Shown here in pieces: positions 47,760-59,149 of a stretch of 64,000 bases of DNA. Positions within the stretch are counted from its first letter, which is position 1. Each line of letters begins with the position of its first letter. The DNA is from Gelatoporia subvermispora B (taxonomy: Eukaryota > Basidiomycota > Agaricomycetes > Polyporales > Gelatoporiaceae). The position numbers were made by a program, and so were the translations under genes. The notes below the pieces were generated by a model. The model saw nothing but the letters and a program-made list of their open reading frames with translations. It searched no databases and was not told the origin of the DNA. The DNA is taken from positions 310,001-374,000 of the forward strand of contig KB445808.1 in assembly GCA_000320605.2 (NCBI GenBank), in the 5' to 3' direction.

Positions 47760-47950
47760 ATACTGTGGCGGACCAATCAGGGACTGGTCCTGCTCGGTCC
47801 TTGTGGTCCTGACAATGCTCACAACTGCCTAGGACCAAGACCGGACCGCTATTGGACAGCTATTTGGTCCAGTCCTATTGAGGTCCAGACTCCAGTCCGG
47901 TCCAGTCCTCGGTCTTTGGAAGTCCTCAGGACTGGACCTGCCAACACTAG
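47760..47950. repeat. GGTCC/GGACC-dense low-complexity stretch
   Basis: I count about ten GGTCC or GGACC words in 190 bases, plus several AGTCC, in both orientations. No protein frame explains this. A similar but sparser patch (GGACCGCAGTCC) lies near 47409. Confidence 0.7.
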
Positions 47951-48263
47951 CCAGCACAGATACAATGCGTCGGTGCAGCAAAGTATCCAAATACGTGAGA
48001 GCGAAGCTTCTCCCTCCCAGACCCAAAGAAAGTGTTGTTACGAGCGTTCGAAGTAGAGTAATCACGGTACAGCTTGCAGCATTTTTCGAGGCATCCGGCG
48101 TGATCAGAGTGAGAGGAACAGAACGAATCGACAGCGTTGAGGGAGGTCAGTCTTCCCCTTTCATCTTGATCGTCCTCCCCACCTCCAATTGATCATAACA
48201 GCAAAGGTCTGCCTACGGGAGACTAGGAAGCGCCAGAAGGGAGCGCGTTCCGGCTGTCCGGGC

Positions 48264-48514
48264 TTGAGCAGGACCCCGGCATATCCACAACGAGGTTATA
48301 CCCGCGTGCGGACAGAAATTATATCAGAACTATATGTAGGTCAAAATCGTGATCATTTGCGAATATGTTACCATTATTGGAAAGACTGACAGTGTCTCAA
48401 TCTTCGGGCGTTAACTCATATATGGTCATGTACAGGCGCTTATGGTGCGGGCAAAACGCCTGTTTTCGGGGTTTCCAGGATCCAACAGAGAGGATATGCC
48501 GGGGTCCTGCTCAA
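48264..48514. repeat. Perfect 23-bp inverted repeat enclosing a smaller hairpin
   Basis: The arm at 48264-48286 begins TTGAGCAGGACC and ends CCCGGCATATCC; its exact reverse complement is at 48492-48514. The arms are about 205 bases apart. Inside, ACAGGCG (48432-48438) and CGCCTGT (48457-48463) form a second inverted pair. No frame inside looks coding. It may be a miniature inverted-repeat element or part of one; no clear target-site duplication was seen at the arm ends. Confidence 0.7.
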
Positions 48515-49280
48515 ACCTACCGCTCAGTGAGCGTCCGAAAGCCGAATATGAATATGAAAGCTTGCTGAAAGCACTAGTATTCCAGGCTGCATAAAAGTTC
48601 TTCTTTTCGTCGCTCCTTTCCGCCGTCTCCCTCGTCAATCTCAGTAGCTTGCGGCTCCACCTTGCATCCGAAAGCAATCAGTGCGAGAATGTGTAGTACC
48701 GTGGTACGTCGCATACATGCATACATGTCTAAGTGTGATAATTGCTCCGCACACTTTGCCGGTCGGCGGTATGCTACTCCTCTCACTACCTGACAGCTGT
48801 TCCGTCGACATCTTGATTCAATATAGCGAAGCCTGCTGTTTGGAGCACTCACTCCACTCAAGCTCGTTCAAACTTCACACCGCCCAAACACAACACGAAG
48901 AGCGACGCTCTATGTTTCCGCAAACAGCCTCCATACAATCATTTTCATATCGATGGACAGGCCTTCTTGGAAACTTGTTGACAGGGGGAGTTCGCCAGCG
49001 CGAGACAGTGTCAGATGGTCTGACAGTACTGGCACCCCTCTCATAACTCCGACACTGTGTCTCTATTACTGTATCTATTAGCTTCCCCACTCCCGCGTCC
49101 CTCAGGCTAATTATGACACTCTCAGGTGATGTCATTCCCTTAGCTATCTGATGATCGAGACCCATACCCTCATGTAGATCCTCCCGCAGACAGCACTTTC
49201 TCGTACTGACTCGTACAAGCTTATTCACTGCCGTCGTGCACGTTCGCCATGGGCCCAGACCCTTCTTTGCGGGCCGCTAA

Positions 49281-50710
49281 TTACTTTCCAAATCCCCGGA
49301 CACCCTTCTGTTCGTGTCGAGCCAGCCAGTCAGGCCCGTAATCTGGTGTTTCTTTTTTGATTCGAAGATGTCGTCCAAAGCGCGCATTTGCTTCCGCACG
49401 ACAAGGGGCGCTAGCACAGTGAATACCTTGCGAATGCGCGGCATCTCTATTCGTGGCACGTCCCCGTTGAACCGGCGATGGCTGTATACTGACCTGCCCG
49501 GTATGATCTGTGTAGCTGAGGTGTGGGGGAACCCATACTGGGATGACTCTTAAAGAGCTTCAGCATGCATGGAGTCGCGCAGCTCGGTGAATCACAGGTA
49601 CTTTTCGTACCACTCTAGACTCTGGTGGGCGCGATGGAGATTCTTGTGGGGAAATCTCGCCTCTTCACCACGAAGTACATCGTCATCCGTGTCGAAAGTC
49701 CGCCTGCGAAGAGATCTGCAGCGTTCAAATCCGGGACATGTTGCTGATGGATTTCGTCGCGCGACCGCGGTCAGCGGTCGCGGACCGAGACGCGATGCTG
49801 CTTTGCACAGTCAGCTCCCTCGATAAACGGCATGGCTAGTACTCCGGTTTAGCTTTTGTCTGCTTTTGTTGCAATACGCAGGTCGCGGGTCGCGCTATAT
49901 CTGCTTCCCCTTGCGTTGCATGTGGCGTGTCCAGTATCCGACGCGGACTCGGAGATGCTCGCTTTGTGCTGGGCATTTCCTATACTCTGGACTCTCCATT
50001 CGGGGGATCAGTCGCTGCCTCCACAGCTTGCACACAACCCGTCCGTGCATCTTCGTGGACAACAAGGCAGCGGCGCACTCCATTCCAGGACCCTCGGTGT
50101 GTAGCTTCAATGTGCTATATCTGCGCGTGCTGACGGCTGAGCGCCTTGCAGCGTCCACTGGACTGTGTGGTACATGCCCACTGGTGCCTGTGTCACATTG
50201 GCATCGCCGCTGACGTATTCGCTGACAGCAAAGCGAAGGAGGCCCTGCGGCTGGAGCCTCCGCACACTATGTGTCCTGTCTGCAGCGCGGTCTCGCAGGT
50301 GCCAGGCGCGGCGCACCCAGGCCTCCCGTCCGGAGTCCTGCGGGCATCATCTCATGACCCCGCACGCATATCGCGAGGAGCTTGCCCGTCTTGCAAGTCG
50401 GACCCCCTCCCTCGTGCAGTCGGGCCAGCGATTCAAGACTACTTGCACAGTTCGCTCGCTTTGCGACAGGGCGCGCACCTTTGGCGACTTCCACGACTGC
50501 TTGCATAACCCTCACTCATACGGGCACCCCATTGAGTTTATCCATCATATCGTTTAGCAGTTCCCGGTATAGGCCCGAAGGTGGCCCCCGCGCGGCCGCA
50601 TTCTCGAAGGGCTGGAGCACCTGGACCCATTCTCTGACATCCTGAAGTCACTTCAACCTGATCAGCCCGTCGGTCGCGGACTTCTGGAAGAAGCAGGCAC
50701 AAGCTGAGTT
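49281..50710 (+). mobile_element. Decayed non-LTR-type retroelement: reverse transcriptase tail and RNase H
   Basis: At about 49355-49550 the translation FFDSKMSSKARICFRTTRG, then ASTVNTLRMRGISIRGTSP and LNRRWLYTDLP, resembles the end of fungal retroelement reverse transcriptases (usual form FFDrkL.Fk.HV.fY..KA.sTV..M..LG.S.RGL.p..kRlLYR). Further on come CIFVDNKAAAHSIPGPSV near 50050 and, in another frame, HIGIAADVFADSKAKEALR near 50197-50255, the two conserved ends of an RNase H domain. Stops and frame changes between these blocks show it is dead. The 5' part is missing. No poly-A tail or target duplication could be defined, so the ends are approximate. Confidence 0.75.
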
Positions 50711-51454
50711 GGAGCTGACCTAGCGGGCTGCCCTATCTATTCTGTCCTAGATAGGACCGTACTTGTACATACATCGTACACGCTATATAAATGAGCAGAT
50801 CCAGAAATAAAAGCGGTAGGATCGTCGGTGGCAAAGTTGACGTGAGAAATCCAACCATCGCATGCCATTGTCCTCGGAGAAGCTCAACGCGAACCAAGTT
50901 GGAGACAGGGCGAGGCAGATAGGTGGCAAGGTCGATACAGTTCAGTTATGCCGATTCTGGAGCTCCGCACGAGCCAGCGGGTAAACGCAAGTACGTGCGA
51001 GCACACTAAGTACTCAGGACCCGCATTCGTCAGGCACGTGAGACCTTGAGGACCCGCACTCGCACTCGCAACCGCTTGCACCCAGGTACAAGATCTAAGT
51101 AGTAGGTGCCTTGAAGTGCCTCGCAACTTGTCTTCTGTGACAATACACAAATATCTTCTACTTTGTCCAGGCAGCTCCGTCGAGATCACACCTCCGTCGA
51201 CATGCACGAGTCACGACACGGACGGCTCGGACATCCTCGGTGCTCACATCGATACAAGCTCGCAGCGTCATCAAGCACGTCAATCGCATCGCACACAGCA
51301 AAGATCTGACAGCTAAAGCGGTGGCCAAGCACCATCATGATGCATTGATCAACAACCGGGGTATCACTTGTCTACCAAAGCACAGCAATAATAATATCTC
51401 AACCTACATTAGTGATTCTTCCCTCATCGCTCCCAGGATCAGCCACGCTCAGCT

Positions 51455-53070
51455 CTACTGCGCGTTAAGCTGGTTCTGGAGCGCCTGCTGCTGTGCGACG
51501 AACGTCGTCGACGAGGCGGGGCAGCCGACGCCAGAGCCATGCAGGTTCTGGAGCGTCACGAGCGACGCCTGCAGGCGCGTGATCTGGGACTGCAGCGAGC
51601 CGTCCGTGGGGAAGCTCACCGCGACCGAGGGGTTGTTCACGGCCTTGCCCGCGGCGACGTTCGCGCTCAGGTCCTGGATGAACGTGTCGCGGTCGGGCGG
51701 GCACGAGCAGGGAATGAGGATCGGCTGGCCGTTCGCGCCGTCGATGCCGTCGCAGTTACTGCACGCGTGAAGGTTAGTGGCTGTATACGGGCGAGTGGTC
51801 AAGAGGCGGGCCACTCACCCAGTGCCGGAGGGGTTGACGCCCGCCTGAACGCCAAACTGCGGGACGAGGCTCGGGTCGACGCCGCCGCTTGTGCTCGCGG
51901 CCGCGGAGCTTGCCGCGGGCGGAGTAGCAGCAGCGGTCGTTGCAGGCGGGGGCGGAGCAGCAGCAGTCGTTGCGGGCGGGGGCGCCGCCACGGCGACGTT
52001 TGTGCCATCCTGGATCGCCTGCTGTTGCGCAGAGAACGTTGTAGATGAAGCAGGGCAGCCGACGCCGGGCCCGTTCAGGTTCTGCAGGGTGACGATTGCG
52101 GCCTCGATGCGCGCGAGCTGCGATTGCGTCGAGTTGTCTGTCGGGAAGGTGACCGCGACGGAGGGGTTGTTCACGGCCTTGCCCGCCGCGACGTTCGCGC
52201 TCAGGTCCTGGATGAACGTGTCGCGATCGGGCGGGCATGAGCAGGGGATGAGGATCGGCTGGCCGTTCGCGCCATCGATTCCGTCGCAGTTGCTGCACAC
52301 GTGAAGGTTAGCGGCTGTATGCGGGCGATTGAGCAGGAAGCGCGCTATTCACCCAGTACCATCGGGGTTAACGCCCGCCTGCACGCCGAATTGAGGCACG
52401 AGGTTGGGGTCGACGCCGCCGCTTGTGCTCGCAGTCGCGGAGCTTGTCGCGGGCGGAGCTGCAGCAGCGGTTGTTGCAGGTGGGGGCGGGGCAGCAGCGG
52501 TTGTCGCGGGCGGGGGCGCCGCCGCGTCGTTATTTGCGCCGTTCTGGATCGCCTGCTGTTGTGCGCTGAACGTTGTGGATGAGGCAGGGCAGCCAACGCC
52601 GGGCCCGTTCAGGTTTTGCAGGGTGACGATCGCGGCCTCGATACGCGCGAGCTGCGACTGCGTCGAGTTGTCCGTCGGGAACGTGACCGCGACGGACGGG
52701 TTCGTCGAGACGTGGCCAAGGTTCACGTTCGTGTTCAGGTCCTATGATGAATCGTGAGTATAAGAGGACTCCGATGAGTGAAGGTGAATGAGCGCACAGA
52801 AATGAACGTGTCGCGATCGGGAGGGCATGAGCAGGGGATCAGAATCGGCTTGCCGTTGGCGCCTTGGACCGTATCAGCTCGGAACGGTCCCTCCGAGTGC
52901 CTATTATGCTCACCGTCGATACCATCACAATTTCCTGTACCATCGGGGTTGACGCCAGCCTGCACGCCGAACTGGGGCACGAGGTTGGGGTCGACATCTC
53001 TCTTCACGGGCCGGGACGAGACCGACACGAGGACAGCAGCAGCAGAAAGGGCGATCGTCGAGAACTTCAT
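51455..53070 (-). CDS. Secreted protein made of three tandem modules
   Basis: Signal peptide MKFSTIALSAAAVLVSVSSR followed by a dibasic KR. Three modules then repeat the series LVPQFGVQAGVNPDGTG, NCDGIDGANG, ILIPCSCPPDRDTFI, NPSVAVTFPTDNSTQSQLAR, IEAAIVTLQNLNGPGVGCPA and SSTTFSAQQQAIQ. Modules 1-2 and 2-3 are joined by Ala/Pro/Thr linkers (PPPATTAAAPPPPATTAA). Each module has four cysteines (CDG, CSC, GCP). The introns before NCDG in modules 2 and 3 are near identical in position and sequence; module 1 has its introns elsewhere. The stop is at 51455-51457. The single-module form resembles a widespread family of fungal secreted proteins of unknown function (inference from memory). Linkers are likely O-glycosylated, giving a cell-wall or extracellular rod. 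No enzyme motif. Confidence 0.88.
51560..52740 (-). repeat. Tandem intragenic module duplication
   Basis: DNA of modules 1, 2 and 3 of the secreted gene repeats with a period of about 550 bases, introns included: the intron ending AACCTTCACGTGTGCAG in module 2 recurs as AACCTTCACGCGTGCAG in module 3. Modules 1 and 2 are closest to each other in the TFPTDNSTQSQLARIEAA part. Confidence 0.85.
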
Positions 53071-55180
53071 TTTACTAGACTTCGGTGGCTATGATGTGAA
53101 GATACGCGTGAGTTGTTGAACGAGAGTAGTAGAAGTCGAAGCCCGCTGGGATCGTGAAAGAATGAATGTGTACTGCGGCTCGCGCAAAAGAGAGAAGGTA
53201 CGCCCGGCGTAGAAAGGCAGGAAGAGAGATGGAGAGAGCTGTCAAAGATGAAGTTGAGATTGTGGGCTGCCATGCTTTATATCGGTGAGACGGAGGATAA
53301 AGTCGAACAAAGGATCCAGATGCGTTCGACACGCGTGCGACTCGGTGCCCGCGAGTCAAACCTTGCCACCTGCCGTGGCTCCAAGCATGCTTCCCACCAC
53401 CCATCGATCTCGCGTTGCCAACCTTCGTTGTCATCGCGACATCAGCTCATCTTCCAGGACACATGTCCGCAGAGGTTCGTAGCCACTCAGGGCAGGTCGG
53501 GGAGATGGATGAACAGAACTGGCTGTGATCAAATGCGGTGAGCATCGAGGAACGCGCCTCGTCTCGGAGACAACAGGCGAAAATTGGCAAGGGAATGCAA
53601 GTCGGGGCTCGTTGCCACCGGCGCGTTTTCTCGCGCTTTGCAAGATGCGACCGCTTGTTCTCCAAGTTGCATCAGTACGTCGACGGGGATTTCACAGGAC
53701 CAACACGATTCCATGTCTGAGGCTCTGATCTAAATCTTCATGTCTTGAACCTACACTTGTTTCTGGACATCTCTCCGTATGATTGTTGAACACACAGGCC
53801 CAGCGCGCCTGAGGTGGCTCATCTTTAGGGCGCTGTCACTCAGACCACACGAACGAACTCTATCGTGACGTGTCGGTGATTCTGCGATGCAAGGCACAAC
53901 ACGAGGCTCAATCCGACTTACAAGGTACATGCATGTCCTCTCATGACTGCTAAGCAGATCACGACTTGAGATTTCCGGATGCAATCATGCACTGTTCAGT
54001 CGCCGGCGCGGCCAATGTAGTAAGGTGGATATGAACCTATCAAAGACTATTTTCGCCTGTGCACGAGCACGCACGCCGAGATTGCACCAGTGATTTATCG
54101 ATGAAACGTTGTTCGTCGCTTTAAGTGGGTTAACGTATCCGGACACGTGGTGTGTGAGCTCTGAGAGTATTCTCCGTGTTCTGACGAAATCCATCTGGGC
54201 GGGAGTTGTATGAAAGCTCTTATGACGAACCTCATTCGTGATGTCATGTTTTCTCTCCTGTGTTCATGACGTCACGAAGAGAGAGCATTCAGACGTCCTA
54301 CGCCGATCGAGGGGGGGACAGATGCCGCAATAGGCAATACTCCTTCCTTGTTTGATCGAGCGACGACAGCTGCTCGTTACGATTGGCAGACGTGTCGGAC
54401 TTCGAAACCGAGTCCAGGGAACCATACGGACTATATAAACATGTACACCAACGGCGATCCCCCAATTACTCTATAACACATCCGCCTTTCTCTCGCCACT
54501 CTCTCACCGCATGACCTATTCTTTGTCCTCGGAATGCTTCGTTCTGCGGCATTCTCAGGACACGGAGCCGTAAGTCTCACGATGTTGCACCAGCCGGGTA
54601 CATAATTCGGGATGCCGCCTGATGTCGTTCGCGGCTCAACTCCCTCTGTGCGTCTTGGAAACGATCACACATGTACCCGCAGATTCTCAGGAATCAGGCT
54701 GACGTGCCGGTTGCACCGAGTGCATGGAAACGTTGCAAATAGCGGACACACGGTCCGCGATCCACGCCGTAGTTGGACAAATGCGAAGATATATATCGTG
54801 TGTACCATACACTACCGGCGCACACATATTCCGAGGTCAAATTCAAGTCCACCTGATGCGGACACTTGCCTGGTGAGTCACTGCGATGCTACAATAAGGC
54901 TTCGGTTTGCCAGTCCCTGCTGAATAGACTGGGTTGGATCACAATCGAAGTAACGCTGGGCTTTTAAGCTTCATTTCCGCTACTGAGAACTGCCGGTGGG
55001 GATAACTTGCGATGGCCATTGCAAACCTGCACCCAGGGAACGCAGAAAATAGCTGTCAATGAGACTTATTTTTGACTTTCGTATCGATGTTTGGGGCCAG
55101 GCTGGAGCATTCGAAGTATGCTTCAGCACTGCACGACCTCCGGGCGCAAACCTGCCCAACACCAGAGCCAATACACCCAC
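53071..55180. other. Long region without a supported gene
   Basis: About 2.1 kb. It includes the promoter of the three-module gene (right of 53070). A TATA-like CTATATAAACATG occurs near 54431, with pyrimidine-rich DNA after it as in a fungal core promoter, but I could not find a convincing reading frame behind it. Confidence 0.35.
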
Positions 55181-55945
55181 CTAAACCCTGCCTATCGCTC
55201 TGAGTATCCCCTCCAACATTCCTACCCCGCATCTCACGGCATCGAGTACGATGACCTCCCTGCATACAGCCCTCGCACCCTCCCTTACCGCTGCCTCCAT
55301 CCCACTCATCCCCGCACATCCCATGATGACAACTTCCGCCCCGTCTTCACCCACTAGCGCCCCCGCTGCCAGCGCAATACGCGCATGCACCTCCGCCGCC
55401 GGCATCTTGTGCAGCTCGAGCGCGCTCAATCCCGTCGAGCGTACGCCGACAAACGCGCCACCTGCGTCTGCGGAGCCAAAGAGCGCATTTGCCCCCGCGG
55501 AGAGCGCGCCCTCCCAGTAGGCTCCAGTGGTCACGATCCCGAAACGTCGTCCCAGTGCGCGGGCGTGCAGGAGGCTCGCCTCGAAGATCCCCAGGACGAG
55601 CGGTTCGTGCAGCATTGCTGGCACATCGGCCTGTCTTACTTCCGCGAGATGCGCCCGGAGCATACCCACGAGCGAGTGCGCGGAGTAACATGCGACGAGC
55701 ACGCCGTCGTGTATCCCCGTGTTTATGATATCTACCACCCCGGGGAACGCAGCGCTTGCGGAGGTGGCACTCGTCGCTTCGTCGTCGATTGACGGCGGCG
55801 CGGGTGGAGGCGCGGTGTGAAAGGTGAGGCGTAGGGGAGGATCTGGCGCAGATGAAGTCAGGTCGGCTAGGAGGGGACTGAGCGCGTCGGTCATGGCTTG
55901 CGTGGAGTTAGGGTTGACGATTAGGATGGACAGCGAGCGAGGCAT
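55181..55945 (-). CDS. DCG1: Dcg1-type Asp/Glu/hydantoin racemase-family protein
   Basis: Intronless, 254 residues, start MPRSLSILIVNPNSTQAMTD at 55945. Family motifs: LIVNPNSTQAMT at the N-terminus, GVLVACYSAHSLVGM carrying the first catalytic cysteine, GIFEASLLHARALGRRFGIV, and EVVIMGCAGMSGME carrying the second cysteine. Both thiols expected of two-cysteine racemases are present. Yeast DCG1 is a nitrogen-regulated gene next to allantoin-degradation genes, and bacterial relatives racemise hydantoins or allantoin. The substrate here is inferred, and no other purine-degradation gene is visible nearby. GC-rich compared with its flanks. Confidence 0.9.
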   Translation of the reverse strand: MPRSLSILIVNPNSTQAMTDALSPLLADLTSSAPDPPLRLTFHTAPPPAPPSIDDEATSATSASAAFPGVVDIINTGIHDGVLVACYSAHSLVGMLRAHLAEVRQADVPAMLHEPLVLGIFEASLLHARALGRRFGIVTTGAYWEGALSAGANALFGSADAGGAFVGVRSTGLSALELHKMPAAEVHARIALAAGALVGEDGAEVVIMGCAGMSGMEAAVREGARAVCREVIVLDAVRCGVGMLEGILRAIGRV

Positions 55946-56288
55946 TGTAGTTTGCGAGCTGATGTGCGGCTTGGGGCAGTTGAATGTGATGATCGCGAGT
56001 TGCGCCGTGGGTGGGTACTACGAGGGTCACCCAGGGGCATCTTCCTCCCAGAACAGACGCATGCGAGGCGGGGATGTTGCGATAGCAGATGTTGATAAGA
56101 GGAGCTGCAGACGAGTCATACTCTCCCCCGTATTCGATGAGCTGTATTCAATATCACTGAACGATCATTGGGAACCTACTTCAAGGTCTGCACATGGTAC
56201 AGACACCAATGAATAGTAAGTATTTAGCATTCATAGAAGCTCGACATAGTAAGCAGCCGGTGGCGCAAAATTGGCCCAAAAACATTGT
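55946..56288. other. Short intergenic region
   Basis: About 340 bases with the promoter of the Dcg1-like gene. Nothing else seen. Confidence 0.3.
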
Positions 56289-56392
56289 AGGCACTACCAG
56301 GGTTCGAACCTGGGTTACGGGAACATCAGCGGACTCGCGACCGATCAAAATCCCGAGTGATAAACCACTACACTATAGCGCCTTGAGCACAA
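56289..56392 (-). tRNA. tRNA-Gln(TTG) with a 21-nt intron
   Basis: The acceptor stem GGCGCTA pairs with TAGTGCC (one G-T pair), discriminator T at 56289. Anticodon loop TTTTGAT (anticodon TTG) on stem CGGGA/TCCCG, which forms only after removing 56324-56344 directly 3' of position 37. T arm CCAGGTTCGAACCCTGG is standard. Confidence 0.95.
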
Positions 56393-56706
56393 GTATCTGG
56401 CGGTACAATATAGTACCATGCACATATTCCTGTCAACTGCGACTTGACCTCACTGTTGCACAACTCTTCTCGTCTTTACTCGTTTTGCCTTCGCGAAAAA
56501 CCTTTGCTGTCCCCTCGTTCTCTTCTCAATGGCGAAGGCTGGGCGACAAAGACATATAGAGACAAACATCATTCATGCAACCGATGGTCCGGTCAAAACT
56601 GTTCGCCCCGCATCCTCGGTGTTCTAGGGTTAGGGTGAGATGCTCCAACTTGACACAGCTGGAGACTTGAATTCGGGGAATCGTGCTACTTGGGTCGCTT
56701 CACGGA

Positions 56707-57243
56707 CAATGTCTCGCTTCAAGCTCGTGTTCTTCTCGCCGGTGCCTTCGACGCAGCGAGTGCTGCAGCACCTCTTCGCGACGTTCCCGCGCCACGTCGG
56801 CCGCATCGGCCTGTACGGCGGCTGCGCGTTTGTCACCCGCGGAACCGGTTTGTAGTCCGTCCCACCTTCGACGGCATCCGGCACGCTCACGAGCCTGCAC
56901 GCTGCACTTGCTTGCTTGCGTTGAAATGGACATTAACACATCGTTACATTGGGTGGGGGCGTGATACTGATCGACAGGTCAATTCATGCCACTTGAAGGT
57001 GCGAGCCCCGCAATTGGAACTGTTGGCGCGCAGGAGTATGTGGAGGAGGACCGAGTTGAAGTGGTCGTGAGCGAGACGTACGAGGGCGGAGAGCGCGTCG
57101 AGATGCGCTGTGTGCTTGATGTGCTCAAAAAGGTACGCCGCTTCTTTGCGTGGATATATGGGGGTAAACATGCAGACACGCTCTCGCAGGTACACCCGTA
57201 CGAGGAGGTTGCGTATGATGTCTATCGACTGGAAGACTTTTGA
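56707..57243 (+). CDS. YqfO/NIF3-like small protein
   Basis: Three exons. MSRFKLVFFSPVPSTQRVLQ starts at 56707; exon 1 ends in GRIGLYGGCAFVTRGTG, exon 2 begins QFMPLEGASPAIGTVGAQEY and ends VLDVLKK, exon 3 is VHPYEEVAYDVYRLEDF with the stop at 57241-57243. These are the hallmarks of the domain inserted in bacterial YqfO/NIF3 proteins and also found alone: KLVFFVPV, GRIGNY, GTGQFRPLEG, GxVG, HPYEEPAYDVY. The fold is CutA-like and forms trimers. About 120 residues, full length for the stand-alone form. Function is unknown; metal or ligand sensing is often suggested. In-frame sequence upstream of the ATG lacks homology, so this start is preferred. Confidence 0.88.
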
Positions 57244-57800
57244 AGCTGCTCGAATCTACTTGTTTATTCACGCTATTGACTGTTCATGTTGCCCTTGCGC
57301 CAAACGCACTGCGTGTCCAATACGACTCGTCCCTCACAGTCGTATCAGAGTGTATAGGCAGTGCACTCAGTCTAAGAACATATCCTGCCTGCTATCGCAC
57401 CCAGTGATAGAGTACCACATGAGGAACTGAAGCCCTTCGGCAATGGGTACCCATCTTGTGATTATCGCTCGCGTCTTTGCTTGACGAGACTCGTCGAGTG
57501 GGAGGTTAATTCCAAGTGATCGTCCTCGCTATCCCTCGCACAAGGTTTTGCCGTTGACTGATGAATGTCGTTCGACCACCTTCACAGGTACTTCCTTTCA
57601 TTCGGACGTACGCAGAGACGCATATAGTTCCTACCTCATCCATGTTTGCTGTTCTCTGGCATCGGTTGTGCTGAACCAGGGAATGAGTCGTCGCGGGGAT
57701 GGTGTCTCAAGGCTTGACTCATGCCACTCGCAGGATGGTGATATTGTGCACCAACCGTCGTCAGTAGGCGTTCACCGGGCCCCTAGTCGCAGTGTCCTCA
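57244..57800. other. Intergenic region
   Basis: About 560 bases, no supported gene. Confidence 0.3.
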
Positions 57801-58080
57801 CGCTCACCACGTCTCACTTCAGGCAATGTTCTAACTTTTCAAACCTTTGGGAAAATCTAGCAATTCTTTCACGTTTTGACATCGGTATCAGGCTGACAGA
57901 TGACGGCGTTTGCGCAGGATCGATTTCGGTTCCTGCAAAAGGCGCTCTCTGTCTGTCTGCACGATTTCTAACGGAGTCTGTCCGCGAAACTACCATCGAT
58001 TGGGAACTTTCATACATCGAAACGTTCTCCGTTGTTGTCAGGAGCTTCTGTGCAAGCTCTTTGAGTTTCCATCCAGTTCT
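57800..58080 (+). repeat. Diverged direct repeat, copy 1
   Basis: Shares with 58760-59045 the ordered blocks TCTCACTTCAG, GTATCAGGCTGACAGATGA then CGGCGTTTGCG, GATTTCGGTTCCTGC and a downstream AGCTCTTTGAGTTTCCATC. Reading frames are broken or differ between copies, so it may be a decayed gene pair or a mobile-element relic. Confidence 0.6.
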
Positions 58081-58759
58081 CAGCAGTCGTACGCTGCGCA
58101 TTCTATCGATGGCAAATGGCCGATTCGAGAGCCCGAAGACAACTCCGGGATTGCACTCGCATCCGAGGCCGCATTCGAAGTTCGGCCAGAACAGTGGCTG
58201 ACACACCGGACCATGATCACAATTTCTGGCCTGGACGTATGTCGTGTGTCATACCAGCCCATAGTCAGCCTCGGTGCTGCCGAGTATAAACTTAAAGCGC
58301 AGAGGCGGTGATTCCGTTGTGTCAGTGAAGCTCTGTACGTTCCATCAGTGGTTTCTGCTAATCAGATCACTCACTTCGATGGTTCCAACGCCTCGTACGT
58401 ATGACAGCAGGGGTCAGCAATCTGTCGAGGCTTACTGACACTAGTCATCCTGTGGTACCTTGCATTATAGTTCTCTTGATACCTTTTGCGGTCCATGCAT
58501 CTACAGACTGTTGTCCGTGCAGGCATAGATGTGATACAGGAATCCCCTTATTTGCTCAAAGGTACTTGCTCGGACTATCTGGCGGCTAGACAAGCACTCA
58601 CGGCGTACACAATGATAGATCGCGGTGGCGCACTCAGTATAGGGTGAAGGAACTTCCTCATTCATGTAACCCGAGGCGAAAGAGCATGGATCGGTCTTCT
58701 TGCATCAATATCTTGTCATCGGTGGGTGACTCTCAGTCCCTGATATTACCTGTGTCCGT
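58081..58759. other. Spacer between repeat copies
   Basis: About 680 bases. A short cysteine-rich frame (TDCCPCRHRCDTGIP) near 58510 is too isolated to call. Confidence 0.3.
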
Positions 58760-59045
58760 CGGCTGACCATGTCTCACTTCAGACAGCCTTTCTGCTCGTC
58801 AAAATATCTGGCAAATCCAGCACATCTCTCACTACCCGTCATCAGTATTCGGCTGAGCGACGATGGCGTTTGCGAAAAAGTCGCTTTCGACTCCTGCGAG
58901 AGGCATTCCGTGTTTGTCTGCGTGATACCAACCGATGTGCTCCGGTGCCGCCTCGGCGAATTATCAGGTCTAATATGTCAAAATATTGACTGTTGTTCAC
59001 GAAGGCACCGTATAAAACCTGCGCAGCTTTTCGTCAACTCCCCAG
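58760..59045 (+). repeat. Diverged direct repeat, copy 2
   Basis: Counterpart of 57800-58080: TCTCACTTCAGACA, GTATTCGGCTGAGCGACGA then TGGCGTTTGCG, GCTTTCGACTCCTGC. It ends just before the small secreted protein gene, so it may contribute to that gene's promoter. Confidence 0.6.
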
Positions 59046-59149
59046 CAATCCCAAGCTCTTCCGCGGTTTAAGTGACCAATTGTTGTGAGATCTCCTTTTA
59101 CTGTGCTCAACCCCATTGTTTGACTCTAGGAAACCCATTAGCAGACACT

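Noticed and set aside
54425..54500. TATA-like promoter suggesting a gene near 54.5 kb
   Set aside because: No reading frame with domain or splice logic follows; noted only in the region description.
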